Source: Pristionchus mayeri
Lineage: Eukaryota; Nematoda; Chromadorea; Rhabditida; Neodiplogasteridae
DNA length: 64,000 bases
Assembly (NCBI GenBank): GCA_036245805.1
Contig: BTRK01000003.1
Span: 42,859,215-42,923,214, forward strand
Direction: 5' to 3'
The notes below the pieces were generated by a model, which was given only the letters and a program-made list of their open reading frames with translations, did no database searches and was not told the origin of the DNA. How positions within the stretch are numbered: position 1 is the first letter of the stretch; each line of letters opens with the position of its first letter. A program made the position numbers and the translations under genes. Positions 10,976 through 22,834 of the stretch are shown here, piece after piece.

Positions 10976-11116
10976 CTGAAATGAGACTTTCTCGATTTTA
11001 TTAGCTAAATAGGGCTTAATTCTCTATTGTTTTGATTACTATTCATTATAAATAAGACAAATTAATGTAACTATCAAGCAAATACAAGGACCAAAAGTGC
11101 AATTAAACTAGAAATA

Positions 11117-12551
11117 TCATCCGACAATACGATCTTTATACTCATATTTATGGTCTGAATCCCAGTTTTTGGTCGATTATTCTTTCGTTCTCGTTATGTA
11201 AAAGATAAAATTATGTAGTTCTGTAGTTCTGTAGATTATCTAGTTCTCGTTATGTAAAAGACGAGTCTGAATTTTTGCAATCAAAAGGTAGTGTCTGGTA
11301 GTCAGTAGTCCGCTATGCGGGGAATCTCTCATTAGTAAAGCAAAAAGCCGACATTCTTTAGTGTGCTTCATATTTTTCTGACAGCTTTTTTTATTCCCAC
11401 TTAGTTAACATACCTCAAGATTTCTCGACCGCAAGAAGGATCTAAATTGAATGAATATGGTAATTGGTACCCACTGAGAAATACATCACATATGTCAACT
11501 CTGAGTGATTACTTCTTGTGATGGATGCCGCAGCATTACATTAAAAGTTCGCTCGATCGTGGAATGACCCCATTTTAAAATAAAAATAGATACTACCCAA
11601 ATGATACGATAACAATCTCATTCTATGCCAGCATAGCGCCGTAGACTACTTACAAATAACCCTGCATGAATGGGGAATTTGATAGCACATTCACTTTTTA
11701 TGACCAAATGAACGAACTTTCCGGACACCCCAATATTATTGAAAACCATTTGAACTCGTACTTTTTTCTCTCAGAAACAATAGATTTTCACTGTCGTTGA
11801 ATTAGGGTTATCATAGCCAAAATTTCGATTTTTGGTGGACGATGAATGAATAAATTTTCTTCTCCTGACTTAGCCCAGCCGAATGCTGGTAGCTAAAGAC
11901 TAGCTATAACATTTAACCACAAAAGTTAGGACTTTTCACCAATGCTGGAATCAGGAAGTTGTCATATAGTCGAAAAAATTTCAGCGTCAGGGTTGTGAAA
12001 GCTACATGTTTTGACAGAAGTATTGCCAACACACATAAATCTTATTTTAAGCTGACTATGAAAGGTGCTTTTCGTGTTACTGCATTTGGTATCCATAAGT
12101 ATATTATTACGGATACAAGCTTAGTTCAAGCATGTTTGATGACGTTCCGTAAGGGGCAAGTTCACAAAGGACCGAAATTTTCAAACAGGCTATTTTTTAC
12201 GGATCAGATTGAAATGTTGTATGTATCGTTCTTATGTCGTAATTTTCATAAACGAAATAAGATTTGCAATAATCTTAGCTCTCCATGGATTGCTGGGCCA
12301 AAACGTAATCAGTAGAACCCTCTATTGTTGTATGTTTGACTTCGTCCTGTGGCCTCAATACTAGTATAATTGGATCGAACTAATGTGTTATGGAAAGAGT
12401 ATCCAAGGAATCAACAAACATAAATAACAATTTGATAATTAGGCTGCAACAAAGGGCGGAGGTATCTCATAATCGAAAATTTGAAATTCCACAATTACTT
12501 TCTTTCCAGCCTGATATATTTAATCAATAATAGTAAGAAAATTAATCGCAG
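11117..12551. other. Gene-free stretch between inverted arm and copy 4
   Basis: No array exon is recognised. A short direct repeat, GTTCTCGTTATGTAAAAGA, occurs near 11191 and 11246. An open frame at 11959-12315 (118 codons) has no recognisable motif or splice context and is not called as a gene. Confidence 0.4.
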
Positions 12552-14538
12552 AAGGGACGAATTAGCGAAGGAACTGGAAGTGGAGAAGAAGGAGAGAAGA
12601 AAAGCCAATGAGAGGTGAGAGATGAAAATGTGGTTCAATCAGTGAGAAAGGAGAATTAAACATGCATTTAAAGTCTTTGTTAATTTATTTACAGAATCAA
12701 CCAGTTGAAGAAACGACTGGCCAAGTACGAGAACCCCTCCCAGATGGAACAGTCTGCGGCTGCAGCAACTAACGAACTGAAGAAAGAACTGGAAGGGGAG
12801 AATGACGAGAAAAGAAAAGCCAATGAGAGGTGAGGGATGAGACTGTTGATTATTAGACAATGTGATTTAACCTCAGAATCGACGAGTTCCAACCCGCACA
12901 GTACGAGAGTACGGGGAAGCCGCAGCAGACTCTCACTGCAGCAACTACAGTGGCAGCCCATCCCGTAGTCCCCACTACCGCCGGTGAGTTGTGCTTCGTA
13001 TTCATATTTGTTTCATTTTATTCCCTAAAAGATGAGCATACAATTGAAATGTAACTATATAGTTTTTGTTTTGAGTTCCCGTTCAACTCGCCGAGATTCG
13101 CCCGCAGAGACATCAGATTACTACTGCGATGGCAGTGGGAAAGACCAGACCTGTGGTCCGCTCTAAACAGCGTGAGTTGGTTGAGGTTTAACCGTATATT
13201 TTAAAGTTTAATCAGAGATTAGACATGTAATTGAGTGTTGTAGTGGTTTGTGCACGCTTTTTATATTGTTTACCTTACCCTGTCCTTAATGCCAACATAA
13301 AAAACCTCCCCTACTTTAGCATTCAGAGTCTTCTGATGTGAGCTTATGAACCGCCTATACATATAGTTGTTATTGAGGGATTTCTGATCGAATACTTAAC
13401 ACCCGAAGTCTGGGTGTATCTGCAGCCAAGGGGGGGGGGCTCATGATTCGTTTTACTGGCGCACAACCACTTCACCACCCTGATCATTCTGTGTTAATTG
13501 TATAAGGTAATTCGCAATATTTTAGCACCGATCAACAACCTCCTTCTCTTCGTTCTTCCCAGCAACGAGAACTGTGAGCTCACCTAATTATTGCTTTACC
13601 TTAAACCGTAAACTTTTTTTGACCCAGAACGGGTAGAGAGCTGTAATTGTAAATGCTTAACAGAATACGTGAATAAATTTTAATATGTTTCGGAAATATG
13701 TAATTCAATTGACTAAATACTCACGATCGGTGTATGGCATTATTTTCTACTTTGTAAAACAACTTTAACGAATGAATATGTTATCTTGGATTTCAGCGAT
13801 GTCGTTCGATGATGCTCTCAAGGAGGTCCGCTCGGCGTACGTGGCCTGCGGAGCGAACGGTCTGAAGCTACTCAGAACAAATGTAAATTGTATACAATTC
13901 TAAGTAATATTTCTGCATCAAACGCACTTACATAATACATATTTCAGCATTTTATTATATTGAGCAATGTAGTACATGCCGAATGTATTTTATTACGCTT
14001 TAATTGTTCCCTTTTCCGGCTTCGGCGAGATTCCATTGTGAGGCGTGTGGCATTCAGCGGTTCGGCTATATTCCCACCATCGTACACTTCTTCTCGAGGG
14101 AACACATCGAGAAGGTACGGCGGCTGCCCATGCATAGATGCCGAGGAAATCTTAAGTTGCAGAATAGAACGCTTTTTTCGATAGGTAATGTGTTTCCTAT
14201 TAAAAAAGCATCACTTTTTATAGGAAATCCTGGAAACCCTGTTAGCTGTCGAAAAAAAGCGTTCTATTTTGCAATGTAAAATTTTCTCGGCATATAGGAT
14301 TGAACAGCGAACAAGTGCCACATTCATGTACAATAGTACCGAATGCCGCATTGTTTATTTTTTCTAATCAATTCCTCGTGGAAATGGCATAATGATTGCC
14401 ATAAATATTATAATATTTCAGGTGCGTGCTCAAGATGCCCCGTCAAGAGTTCCCAGCGCCGTTGTCAATCTATGGGTTGGAATAATGAAAGAAGCAGACA
14501 GAAGAGCCGAGAACAACGCTGCTAAGAACAAGAAGTAG
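12552..14538 (+). pseudogene. Array copy 4, 3' part, zinc-finger exon acceptor lost
   Basis: Exons: 12552-12614 (RRDELAKELEVEKKER), 12695-12829, 12877-12983 (linker), 13526-13573 (INNLLLFVLPS), 13797-13882 (FDDALKEVRSAYVACG), zinc-finger about 14020-14114 (CEAC...HFFSREH, all four ligands present) and 14422-14538 (VRAQDAPSRV... stop TAG). The 5' exons are absent unless copy 3 supplies them. At the finger exon, the position where an AG acceptor would keep frame reads GG (14018-14019). The next AG (14028-14029) would put the finger out of frame. The finger residues themselves are conserved, so the damage looks recent. Confidence 0.6.
14161..14270. mobile_element. Palindromic MITE in copy 4 intron
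   Basis: The ends are inverted: AGAATAGAACGC with TTTTTTCGA at the left, and TCGAAAAAAAGCGTTCTATTTT at the right. A second inner pair surrounds TAGGAAAT. About 110 bp, non-coding. Confidence 0.75.
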
Positions 14539-14730
14539 TACGGTAGTGAGACAGTACTAGCCCATTGTTGTCTTTCCCTTGTTGATCTAATTTGCTACAG
14601 ATTTTATTTGATATATTTGTTGTATGCCAATTTTAATATATTCTGTTTAAGCTATCTATAGTTCTTATTCTTTCTCGGCTTACTTGATTTTCGAATATCC
14701 AGCGCATTCTACTTTTCACTTCTTTCTAGA

Positions 14731-14815
14731 AAGCTAAGAATAAAGCTGTTAAGAATACGTTTTGCGTGTACTCGAAATTTTCGTCGTTAACAACGTGTGG
14801 CATATCTTTACAGCT
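14731..14815 (+). repeat. Array intergenic block after copy 4
   Basis: AAGAATAAAG is present, followed by a degenerate stem-loop (CGTTAACAACGTG). It lies 356 bp from stop to next start. Confidence 0.6.
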
Positions 14816-14893
14816 CGCAATATCGCTCACAATTCGATGAATGCTGCGTTTTAAATATAATATTTGCAGCTTGGTAAGTAGTGCTTGCTGTCT

Positions 14894-17124
14894 ATGGATG
14901 GATCGATTGTCAAGAATCGCCGCCGCAAGGCTCGCATTCTTATTCTTTGAATTCTTTGAAGCTAAAAATATTATTATTCACACTCCCGCAGGTTAAACAA
15001 AACGAGATAACAGACGATGAATAATGGTTGTCGAATTCTTCGCACGCGTCATTTATGATGTTCTTCCCCCTATACTTATTTATTCTCAATCAATAATGCA
15101 CTCAATAAATCACGTTTTATCAGGTATCATCTTCTTCTTCTGATGACGTCACCATCATCGATAACCCGACCACTCAGCAATCTGTGAAGAAAGAAGCTCA
15201 CGCGCCGAAGCGTCGCAAGGTACTACCTTCTCCTCTCTCAATCCCTTTCTTTTCCTTGTTATCTGTAAATATTTATGTTTGCTATATTTTAGTTACTCTT
15301 TTTATTCAGAATGACGTCATCGCTGATGAAGCCGAACGACATCCGGTTGTGAGCAGTGGATTGAGAGAAGCAGAGGTTCCTATACTTCCTATACTTGTTA
15401 GATTTTATCTTACTTGGGCTGATATATACCGGATGCAGGCGTCTGTTGAAGATGTGGGGAAAAACACTATTGGTAGCCTAGTTCTAGAATATGCATCCAC
15501 GTGAATATAATGACTGATTGACATTAGTTTAATTAACAATTGTTTGAACTGGAATTCCTAATGGCGAGCTTTGCAGCCCGTCCCTCCCTCTGCCGAACTC
15601 CTCGAACTTCGTCAGTACGTGATCACCATGAAGCAGCAGTGACTCGTACTGGAGCAGCAACTGAATCATTCTGCACAGATGATTCACAATGCTGATCGGA
15701 AAGCGGCTAAGAAAGAGGAGGAGTACCAGGTTTGCGCTTGATTTACAGTAGAGATGGCCATTAGATGCGAGGGAACGAGTCCACTACGCCTCTTCCTCTC
15801 CTGATTTCGCAATTCGAGGAGGACCAGCGTAAGGGAATATCGCATCGAATGTACATCCCTAATTTCGACTCAAGTGCTATTGTCCGCAGGTTGGTGGTGG
15901 GTATATATTTATATTTTTACTCTTAATAACGCTTACCATATCGAACTTCTAGTGTTAATTAATTAGTTGTATTTCTGCAGTGTTCGTTGCGTCAGGTGGA
16001 GTTGCGAGCGGAACGAGCTGAAAAACTGCTCGGTGTGTACGATAGATCAGATATTAATATTTGCTGGAAAATCTCCTTAACTCTGGCTAAAAATTTGCTT
16101 CTTGGCGAATAGATCTAAATCTCTTTCCTAAATAGCTCTATGTTTTATAATTTGCTGTTGGGAAACACAAATACCTCGGCGCACACAATATTTTGCTATT
16201 CAGAATCGAAGACTACGGTTCTGCGTCCGAAGAAGAGTGAACAGGAGGAGAGGTGACCCGATTTTTAAAAATGCAGTTTTGCGAAAGAGGAACAAAGCTC
16301 ACTCGTTGTTAGCATTTCTTTGGTAGACAATGATGCTATGAAGTACACATTCGCTTACAGAATTACTGATCTGACCACTCAACTGGACGAGGAAAGAAAG
16401 AATGGAAAACGATACAAACAGAGGTGGGGAACAGAGTATATTCTGCGAAATTTGACGCTCTATATATTGCTATTTAAAATTGAGGATTACCTGAAAATTA
16501 TGTTCCCTCAGATTTTTAATAATCAATAGGCCCAATTAAGATATTTTTTCCCTTAAGATATATAACAATAGTGAGAACACTAATCGCAGAAGGGACGAAT
16601 TGGAAAAGGAACTGGAAGTGGAGAAGAAGGAGAGAAGAAAAGCCAATGAGAGGTGAGGGATTCGAATGTGGTTCAATCAGTGAGAAATGAGAATTAAACA
16701 TGCATTTCAAGTCTTTGTTAATTTATTTACAGAATCGACGAGTTGAAGAAACGACCAAGTACGAGAACCCCTCCCAGATGGAACAGTCTGCGGCTGCAGC
16801 AACTAACGAACTGAAGAAAGAACTGGAAATGGAGAAGGGTACCTCCTGTTGTTAATTTTTTTGCATTTTATGATAAATATAAAATACGATAATTCATATT
16901 ATTATAGATCCAGGTAAGAACATTCTCGCCCTCGCCCTGAGCGAAGAAAGTACGATCAAAGGTAAGCAAATTGCGAATTATAAAATTTAATTATATTTTT
17001 ATTAATAATTAGAAATAAATAAATAATACGGATTTCAGTAATGAAACTCGATACCGCTCTCGAGAAGGTGCGCTCAGCTTTCGAGGCCTGCGGAGAGAAT
17101 GCCTTGGAGATAGTGAGTAGGAAG
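14894..17124 (+). pseudogene. Array copy 5, multiple disabling changes, 3' end lost
   Basis: Start ATG 14894 lies 25 bases after a TTTGCAG acceptor. Exons: 14894-14929, 15124-15219, 15310-15375, 15577-15729, 15981-16032, 16204-16252, 16361-16423, 16590-16652, 16733 to about 16851, 16908-16961 and 17039-17124. Three faults are visible. The first donor is GC (AAG|GCTCGC) where paralogues have GT. An in-frame TGA lies at 15640-15642. Exon 16733 lacks four bases present in the near-identical exon at 12695 (CGACTGGCC versus CGACC), causing an early TGA. The zinc-finger and last exons are missing; a foldback element and a Tc5-like relic follow instead. Confidence 0.75.
15749..15861. mobile_element. 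MITE family A (AGGGATGGCAATTCG type)
   Basis: TAGAGATGGCCATTAGATGCGA at the left mirrors TCGCATCGAATGTACATCCCTA at the right, around a core with GCGTAG and ATTTCGCAATT. Related copies lie at 42062, 42856, 56836 and 59253, each in an intron of a different array copy. Confidence 0.75.
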
Positions 17125-17186
17125 GTAAATTATTTACAATTATAAGATATATGTGTGAGAGATAAAAATTAAAAACTCATTATTAT

Positions 17187-18908
17187 AATGTTTTGTTTGC
17201 TGGCAATGTTCCCCCGAAATTGCTGTTAAAACGCTGTCTCCCTAAGAGCGTCAGATTTAAGAGGCGGAGTGGCACAATCTTTCAAAATCGTCACCGGAGC
17301 TTTATACTTTATGGATAGAGTTCCTAGGGGTGGGGTACACTTCAGCCAAAAAACTAGACCCAAAAGTTGATCTTTGAACTTTCAGAACGAAAATTTTCAT
17401 CTTAATTTTGACCCCACATGTTATAGACCATTCGAAAGAGCATAAAAAGTTATGCCAGAATCCAAGTTTTCGTATTCGAAGGAGCTCATTAACTCTCAAT
17501 ATTTGGGAAAATGTCGAAAATTTGGATTTTTATTCTTTCAAAAAATTCTAAGACCACTTTCCAACGGGTTCTTCATACTGGATTTTTGATATCTTGTGTG
17601 AAATTGTATGCAGAATTTAGAAAAAAATATCCCATTGTGATCCCACATACCACTATCTGACTTTTCCTCGAAAAACTAGCGCGCAATCGCCGACCAGGGT
17701 TCGATTCCCGTCGGCGACGGAAAGTTTTGCCAAGGTTTTTTTAAACTCGCATGGAGGTTTTAGCTGTTTTTATTTAAGTGTAATGTCACAATACATTTTT
17801 TGAGGCCTTTGTAAGATGTGAGATGATTATACTTTTTTTATATTTCGTATTCCACACGTTAGATAAGCATTTCACTATGACGCACAGGCATTGAACATCA
17901 CTTCTTATGTTGTTCACTCCCATACGCTCTGCGAGATTCTATGAATCACATAGTGAAACTCTTATCTCTCACAAGGAAATACGAACAGAGTTATCGGTAG
18001 TTGGTTGGGGGGGGGGGGCAAATCAGGGAAAGCTCGTCCAGCGAGTGAGAGAGCACGTGACTTGAAGAGAGTTCTCCTCTAATTGAAACGCGTTTGCCTT
18101 TACTCCTCCTTTAAATCTTGTTTGCATTCCAGGTTCTCCGAACTTGCGAAAACTTCTGCCTTACCGATTGCGTCAAACCTTCTCGAATTTGTTAATGTTC
18201 GCGGAGAAGGAAGATTCCATAATTTCTGATTCGGAAGAATTTCCACTCGAGATCCAAAAAAAAGTATCATCATCTCACATCTTACAAAGGCTTCAAAAAA
18301 TGTATTGTGAAATTAAACTTAAATAAAAACAGCTAAAACCTCCATGCGAGGTCAAAAAACCTGGCAAAACCTTCCGTCGCCGACGGGAATCGAACCCTGG
18401 TCGGCGATTGCGCGCTAGTTTTTCGAGGAAAAGTCAGATAGTGGTATGTGGGATCACAATAGGATATTTTTTTCTAAATTCAGCATACAATTTCACACAA
18501 GATATCAAAAATCCAGGATGAAGAAGCCATTGGAAAGTGGTCTTAGAATTTTTTGAAAGAATAAAAAATCCAAATTTTCGACATTTTCCCAAATATTGAG
18601 AGTTAATGAGCTCCTTCGAATACGAAAACTTGGATTCTGGCATAACTTTTTATGCTCTTTCGAATGGTCTATAACATGTGGGGTCAAAATCAAGATGAAA
18701 ATTTTCGATATGAAAGTTCAAAGATCAACTTTGGGGTCTAGTTTTTTGGCTGAAGTGTATCCCACCCCTAGGCACTCTATCCATAAAATATAAAGCTCCG
18801 GTGACGATTTTGAAAGATTGTGCCACTCCGCCTCTCAAATCTGACGCTCTTAGGGAGACAGCGTTTTAACAGCAATTTCGGGGGAACATTGCCAGCAAAC
18901 AAAACATT
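17187..18908. mobile_element. Foldback element 1 (about 645-bp inverted arms)
   Basis: The left arm 17187-17832 is mirrored by the right arm 18264-18908, leaving a 430-bp loop with no recognisable gene. The outer ends read AATGTTTTGTTTGCTGGC and its complement. Each arm contains a tRNA-like segment (about 17672-17710 and 18365-18410) in which CGCCGAC...GTCGGCG encloses GGGTTCGATTCCC, a T-arm/B-box motif. The element is non-autonomous as seen. It interrupts copy 5 after its SIDEAV-type exon. Confidence 0.8.
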
Positions 18909-20022
18909 CTTGTAGAACTGAATGGCCGTCGCCTTCGTCATAATATGTGACGTGGAGACACCGACATGGAGCGAAGGGTACGAGAAGCATCCCTTGTTGG
19001 GTAGCCTACCTCCCGCCTCCCCAAGCTGTACGAATAGCTTCTTGTTCTGCCATCCATCAGAACCAATAACGGGCAGGACAGTGAGTGAGTGAGTAGTGGC
19101 CGACGTCGACTGCACCACCGTCTCCACTTTCTTCTCGCCTTTCCTGGCGAGTGTTCGGCGCCCGTGTTGTTCCTGCAATACATTAAACATTGCTAAATTA
19201 TAATGTCAACTTTATTTCTAGGTTCTCTTTTAGCTTATTTCCTATACATATAATTTGCGCACAAAATATGAAAAAAATACTTAAAAATTGGAATCACTTT
19301 GAGTATGCCACTCTGATCACAATTCCAAATTTCAATTCCCGGATTTTCGATCGTGATCTTCGATACCTTCTGTCGAAGGTCATCGACCTACAAAGTAGTT
19401 TTCGGTGCCAGCAGGTTTCAGAAAATTGATACTTTGGTAGTTTTCAACATTTCAAACATAACATAAGTAACATAATACTCACCAGCATCAGCGTCTTCTC
19501 GCGATCCTTCTTCTGCTTCTGGCTAACGAAAACAGTGATATGCCTGGATACCATTCCAATTTGAACCTTCCAGGAATGCAGCCAACCGTCAGAGGCCTGA
19601 AACTGTGCATTCGGAAAAAAAATGAGATCATGGATCGCTCACCTTGAAGTTTGGCCAGAGTTGCTCAGATTCGTTTATTGATAGTGCCAGATCACGCACG
19701 TCCGAATCGTGGAATTCATATCCTTAAAAGGTAGCCATTTCTTGTGTGATCTATTTCTTCTTCGATGGCGTATCATCAAGTTCCTCCTCTTCAAAATCCC
19801 ATTCCGAATCGGAATCTTCTCCGATTCCTTCGCCAGGTCGGTGTGTGCCCTTACTTTGATCTCTCCCGAAGCTGCTCCACGGATCATCATGCACACGCGA
19901 TCGATCCACTTCATCTGCCATCTTGTCACAGTATCCCAGTCGAATGCGGTGGCGAGAGAGACATCGAATCTAGCAGCTACTCCGGAAGCTATCTTCTTAT
20001 CCGACATTGGATCCCATTCCAT
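18909..20022 (-). pseudogene. Tc5/pogo-like transposase, truncated relic
   Basis: Minus-strand exons can be read. 19643-19727 is WPNFK-type. 19483-19598 (ASDGWLHSWKVQIGMVSRH) matches the CENP-B-type helix-turn-helix of Tc5/pogo transposases. 18909 to about 19173 (HSLTVLPVIGSDG...LFVQLGEAGG) matches the start of the DDE core. An N-terminal open stretch, 19675-20022, begins MEWDPMSDKKIASG. The reading frame is cut at 18908 by the arm of foldback element 1, so the rest of the catalytic core is gone. The assignment rests on motif pattern only. Confidence 0.6.
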
Positions 20023-20519
20023 ACTGTGACGAGAGTGCCGCCAAATCTCTCCAACTCTCCAAAGGCAGTGCCATTACAATAAATGAATAAAAAATATTCG
20101 CAAAAAGAGAGCAAGGACAATAATTAGAAACGGAATGACAAAAAACGAAAGTGGGCGTCTCATCCATCGACAATAAGTGAGTTTGTAGACGATTGCGACA
20201 GTTTGGGTCGTATGCAAATGGGGAGGACCAGTCTCCTTCATGCAAAAACGTAAGTTCAAAAGGAAGCATGTAAATCATTAACAAAATAGAAAACATATCC
20301 TCTGTCCAATCTCGGACATGATTTGTGATATCCACTACATTTTTAAAGTCGATTAGACCACTATTTGAACGTGCTCATCTTTCATTAGAATCATTAGCTT
20401 GAAATAAGTAAAACGGGAGCACGCTATTTATCTCGGTGTAAATGTTGTCATTGTAGCCTACTCTGTTCGTGTGATAAAGAAGTATGGTACAACCAAAAAG
20501 TAGCAAAAGAAGGTTACCA

Positions 20520-20589
20520 AAAAAGGGGAATCGAACTGACGTCAAAAGTATCACAACCCCACGCTTTAACCACTCGGCCAAGTGGGACA
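20520..20589 (-). repeat. tRNA-like sequence (Leu/Ser-like A box), probable SINE
   Basis: Read from 20589 on the minus strand: GTCCCAC, then A box TGGCCGAGTGG, then B-box-like AGTTCGATTCC. The 3' side (CCTTTTTTGG) does not pair with the 5' GTCCCAC, so a functional tRNA is unlikely. Confidence 0.6.
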
Positions 20590-20797
20590 CGCCAAAGGGA
20601 AAGCAAAATCAGTAGACTATCTTGGAGCCCGCGCCGGCCAAATCGAAGTGACCCGGTTTCGACAGTTCAAAGGTCAGATAAGCAATTTTTGAAAAGTGCG
20701 TCGAGCGTCTCTCATCAATACCTATGCACCCAGGGGTATCAAATTCCGGATCTCCTTCGTTGACTTTTGAGTCTCCCTTGTTAGGCTATTTCTTCAG

Positions 20798-21942
20798 AAT
20801 CGACAGTTCGAAGATCATACTCGTCAAGTCCAAGCCGCCCTCCCATGAGTCCTTTCCCGGACTCGCTGTCAACACGGGTGGAATGCTAGGCAGACCGGTC
20901 AGAAAAGCTGAGAAGAAAGGTACTAAGATGAATAAAGCAGCAGGCAACACCGGTGTATTATAAAGCAGCAGGCAACACCGGTGTATTTTATTTTTATAAT
21001 TTCTTTGCAAAAATTCGATTATTTTTTTATATGATCATGCTTACATACGATTTAGATTTTTTGCGTGCCTTCAAAAGAAAACAATATATAATTGCTACAA
21101 AATTGTTCGATATTTGTATACAATAATTCACATCAGGTACTGTGTTTGCCACTATTGATAATTTTAGATACGAACAACATCCTTCTCCTCGTCGGACTGC
21201 GTTCGCGTAATTGTAAGCTTGTATTTTTGTCGACATTAAAAAATCTATCATAGAATAGTATAACTTCTCAACAATCTCCATTATTGTTTTGCTACATTGT
21301 TCGCACTTAAGAATATTTACATTGTTCTCATTACTAATATCGGTATTTTGTTTAATTCAGCCACTACAATTTACGATGCTCGCCTGATGTTGCGTCATTC
21401 CCTGGATAAGAGCTGTGTGAAGTCAAAGGCGGGCTGGGCGAATAAGGTATTGTAATAATTTAGGATTATTTTTTGCTAATATTTGTATGAAGACCAGTTG
21501 GAAGTATTCGGTACATCCTCTAATTAGGACTCTGCGAATTCGCAATCGTGTGATAATTTATTCAATTTTGCTCTTGATGACTGTACATTTTTGGAAGCTC
21601 TCCAGGATTGCGAGGCATGCGCAGTTAAGATGACGACTAGAGAAACCGTAATCAACCATTTCCTCTCGGAGGAACATTTCGAGAAGGTTCGCTGCTTCCA
21701 TTCATGCACCTGCTGATTTTCAATTCTTGGCCTAATTAATTTCGAAGAGACATAGTTAAAATTTAAAGCAAATAATTATATAAATTATGATTATATTAAA
21801 TATTAATAATTATAATAAATAATTATAGGTACGTGCTCTCGGCGCGGGTGTTTGCCGAGACGCTCTCTTTAACTAAATGAATATGCTCGAACAGAGCGAG
21901 AAAAATTTCCGCATGGAAGAGAAGTGCAAGGGAAAGAAGTAA
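20798..21942 (+). pseudogene. Array copy 6, 3' part with premature stop
   Basis: Exons: 20798-20952 (RIDSSKIILVKSK, basic linker), 21168-21212 (TNNILLLVGLRSR), 21361-21446 (YDARLMLRHSLDKS), zinc finger 21606-21686 (CEAC...HFLSEEH, ligands intact) and last exon 21829-21942. In the last exon a codon that is TGG in copy 7 reads TAA (21874-21876), removing about 22 residues. A 28-base unit containing the first exon's donor is tandemly duplicated (20933-20988). No 5' exons are seen; the preceding 2 kb is foldback and Tc5-like DNA. Confidence 0.65.
20933..20988 (+). repeat. 28-bp direct duplication over a splice donor
   Basis: Two adjacent units begin TAAAGCAGCAGGCAACACCG. They duplicate the exon end and its GGTGTAT donor, giving two equivalent donors. 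Confidence 0.85.
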
Positions 21943-22006
21943 GATGGTTTAAATCAATTACCTGCAAATCTTGAATCAACACTTCCATTTGTTGCATTTT
22001 CTTCAG

Positions 22007-22296
22007 AATCGACGAGTCGAAGCTCCAACTCACCAAGAACGAGACTCATCCGCAGAAGAAGCAGGACACGGCTACAGTGGCTAGAGTGGAAACGAAACCC
22101 GCAAACCCCAAATCCATCGGTGTGTGTTACTGAATGCTCACTTTGTCATCTGTGTAGTCTTATATTCCAAAAACGATACACTCAAAGTTATCTTAAAATT
22201 TTATAATTTTATGAAAATTAATTGTATCCATTCCTGAATAATTATTTCTAGATCCTCACAACATCTTTCTTCTCGTCAAGTCATCGTCGAATGGTG
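22007..22296 (+). pseudogene. Array copy 6b fragment (linker and NIL exons)
   Basis: Two exons stand alone: 22007-22119 (RIDESKLQLTKNE linker) and 22252-22296 (PHNIFLLVKSSS). They follow copy 6 by only 65 bp, with no start exon between. The next sequence is the second RTE. Confidence 0.7.
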
Positions 22297-22379
22297 GTAA
22301 GTAGCTCGTTTTGAGTCGGAGAGGAGAGGAGATCCCAGACCAGAGCAAGTCTCGGTTCTGAAGGGCCCGGCCAGAGAGC

Positions 22380-22625
22380 CAAAGATCAAAGATCAGACCG
22401 TGGTCGTTCCCGGTTCTGCGAGAGGCCAGGCCAGAGAGCCAGAGTTCAAAGATCAGACCGTGGTCGCACCCGGTTCTGCGAGAGGCCAGGCCAGAGAGCC
22501 AGAGATCAGATATATCCGAGGTCGCACCCGGAACGGGAGGCCAGACCCAAGTGCCCAAGTGCCCAGAGTTCAAAGATCAGACCGTGGTCGCACCCGGTTC
22601 TGCGAGAGGCCAGGCCAGTGAGCCA
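22380..22625 (+). repeat. 60-bp tandem repeats in RTE 5' region
   Basis: The unit contains CAGACCGTGGTCGCACCCGG and TTCTGCGAGAGGCCAGG. It recurs at about 60-bp steps (near 22390, 22450 and again near 22570), separated by a diverged segment. These are probably promoter/5' UTR monomers of the RTE. Confidence 0.75.
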
Positions 22626-22834
22626 GAGATCAAAGATCAAAGATCAGCTCAATCCGTGGTGACTCCCGGTATTGTCAGATCAGGCCGAGGGTGGAGAGAC
22701 CAAAGATCAAAGATCAAAGACCAGAGCAAAGACCAGCGATAAGAGATAAAGGACGAGACAAGTCGACAAGATTTGCATATCTCATTCGATTGAAAGGCAC
22801 GCACTGAGACAGGCAAATTGGCTATTGTCCGAGA

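Larger units (their letters stand above)
9436..11116 (-). repeat. Right arm of the large inverted duplication
   Basis: This is the reverse complement of 4078-5760. The inner end falls at ACCCAACCCTCG, inside the RT coding region. The outer end falls inside a copy 3 intron (AAACTAGAAATA). The arms are 1.68 kb with a 3.7-kb spacer. Confidence 0.9.

Noticed and set aside
11959..12315. 118-aa open frame as a gene
   Set aside because: There is no motif, splice context or paralogue. The surrounding DNA is AT-rich non-coding sequence, so a chance frame is more likely.
18144..18326. 60-aa frame in the loop of foldback element 1
   Set aside because: It is short, extends into the inverted arm, and has no motif.
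20520..20589. Functional Leu/Ser tRNA gene
   Set aside because: The acceptor strands do not pair and the variable region is wrong, so it fits a SINE better.
22380..22625. CRISPR-like regular repeats
   Set aside because: The 60-bp units are directly adjacent with no unique spacers, and they sit in the 5' region of a eukaryotic LINE.
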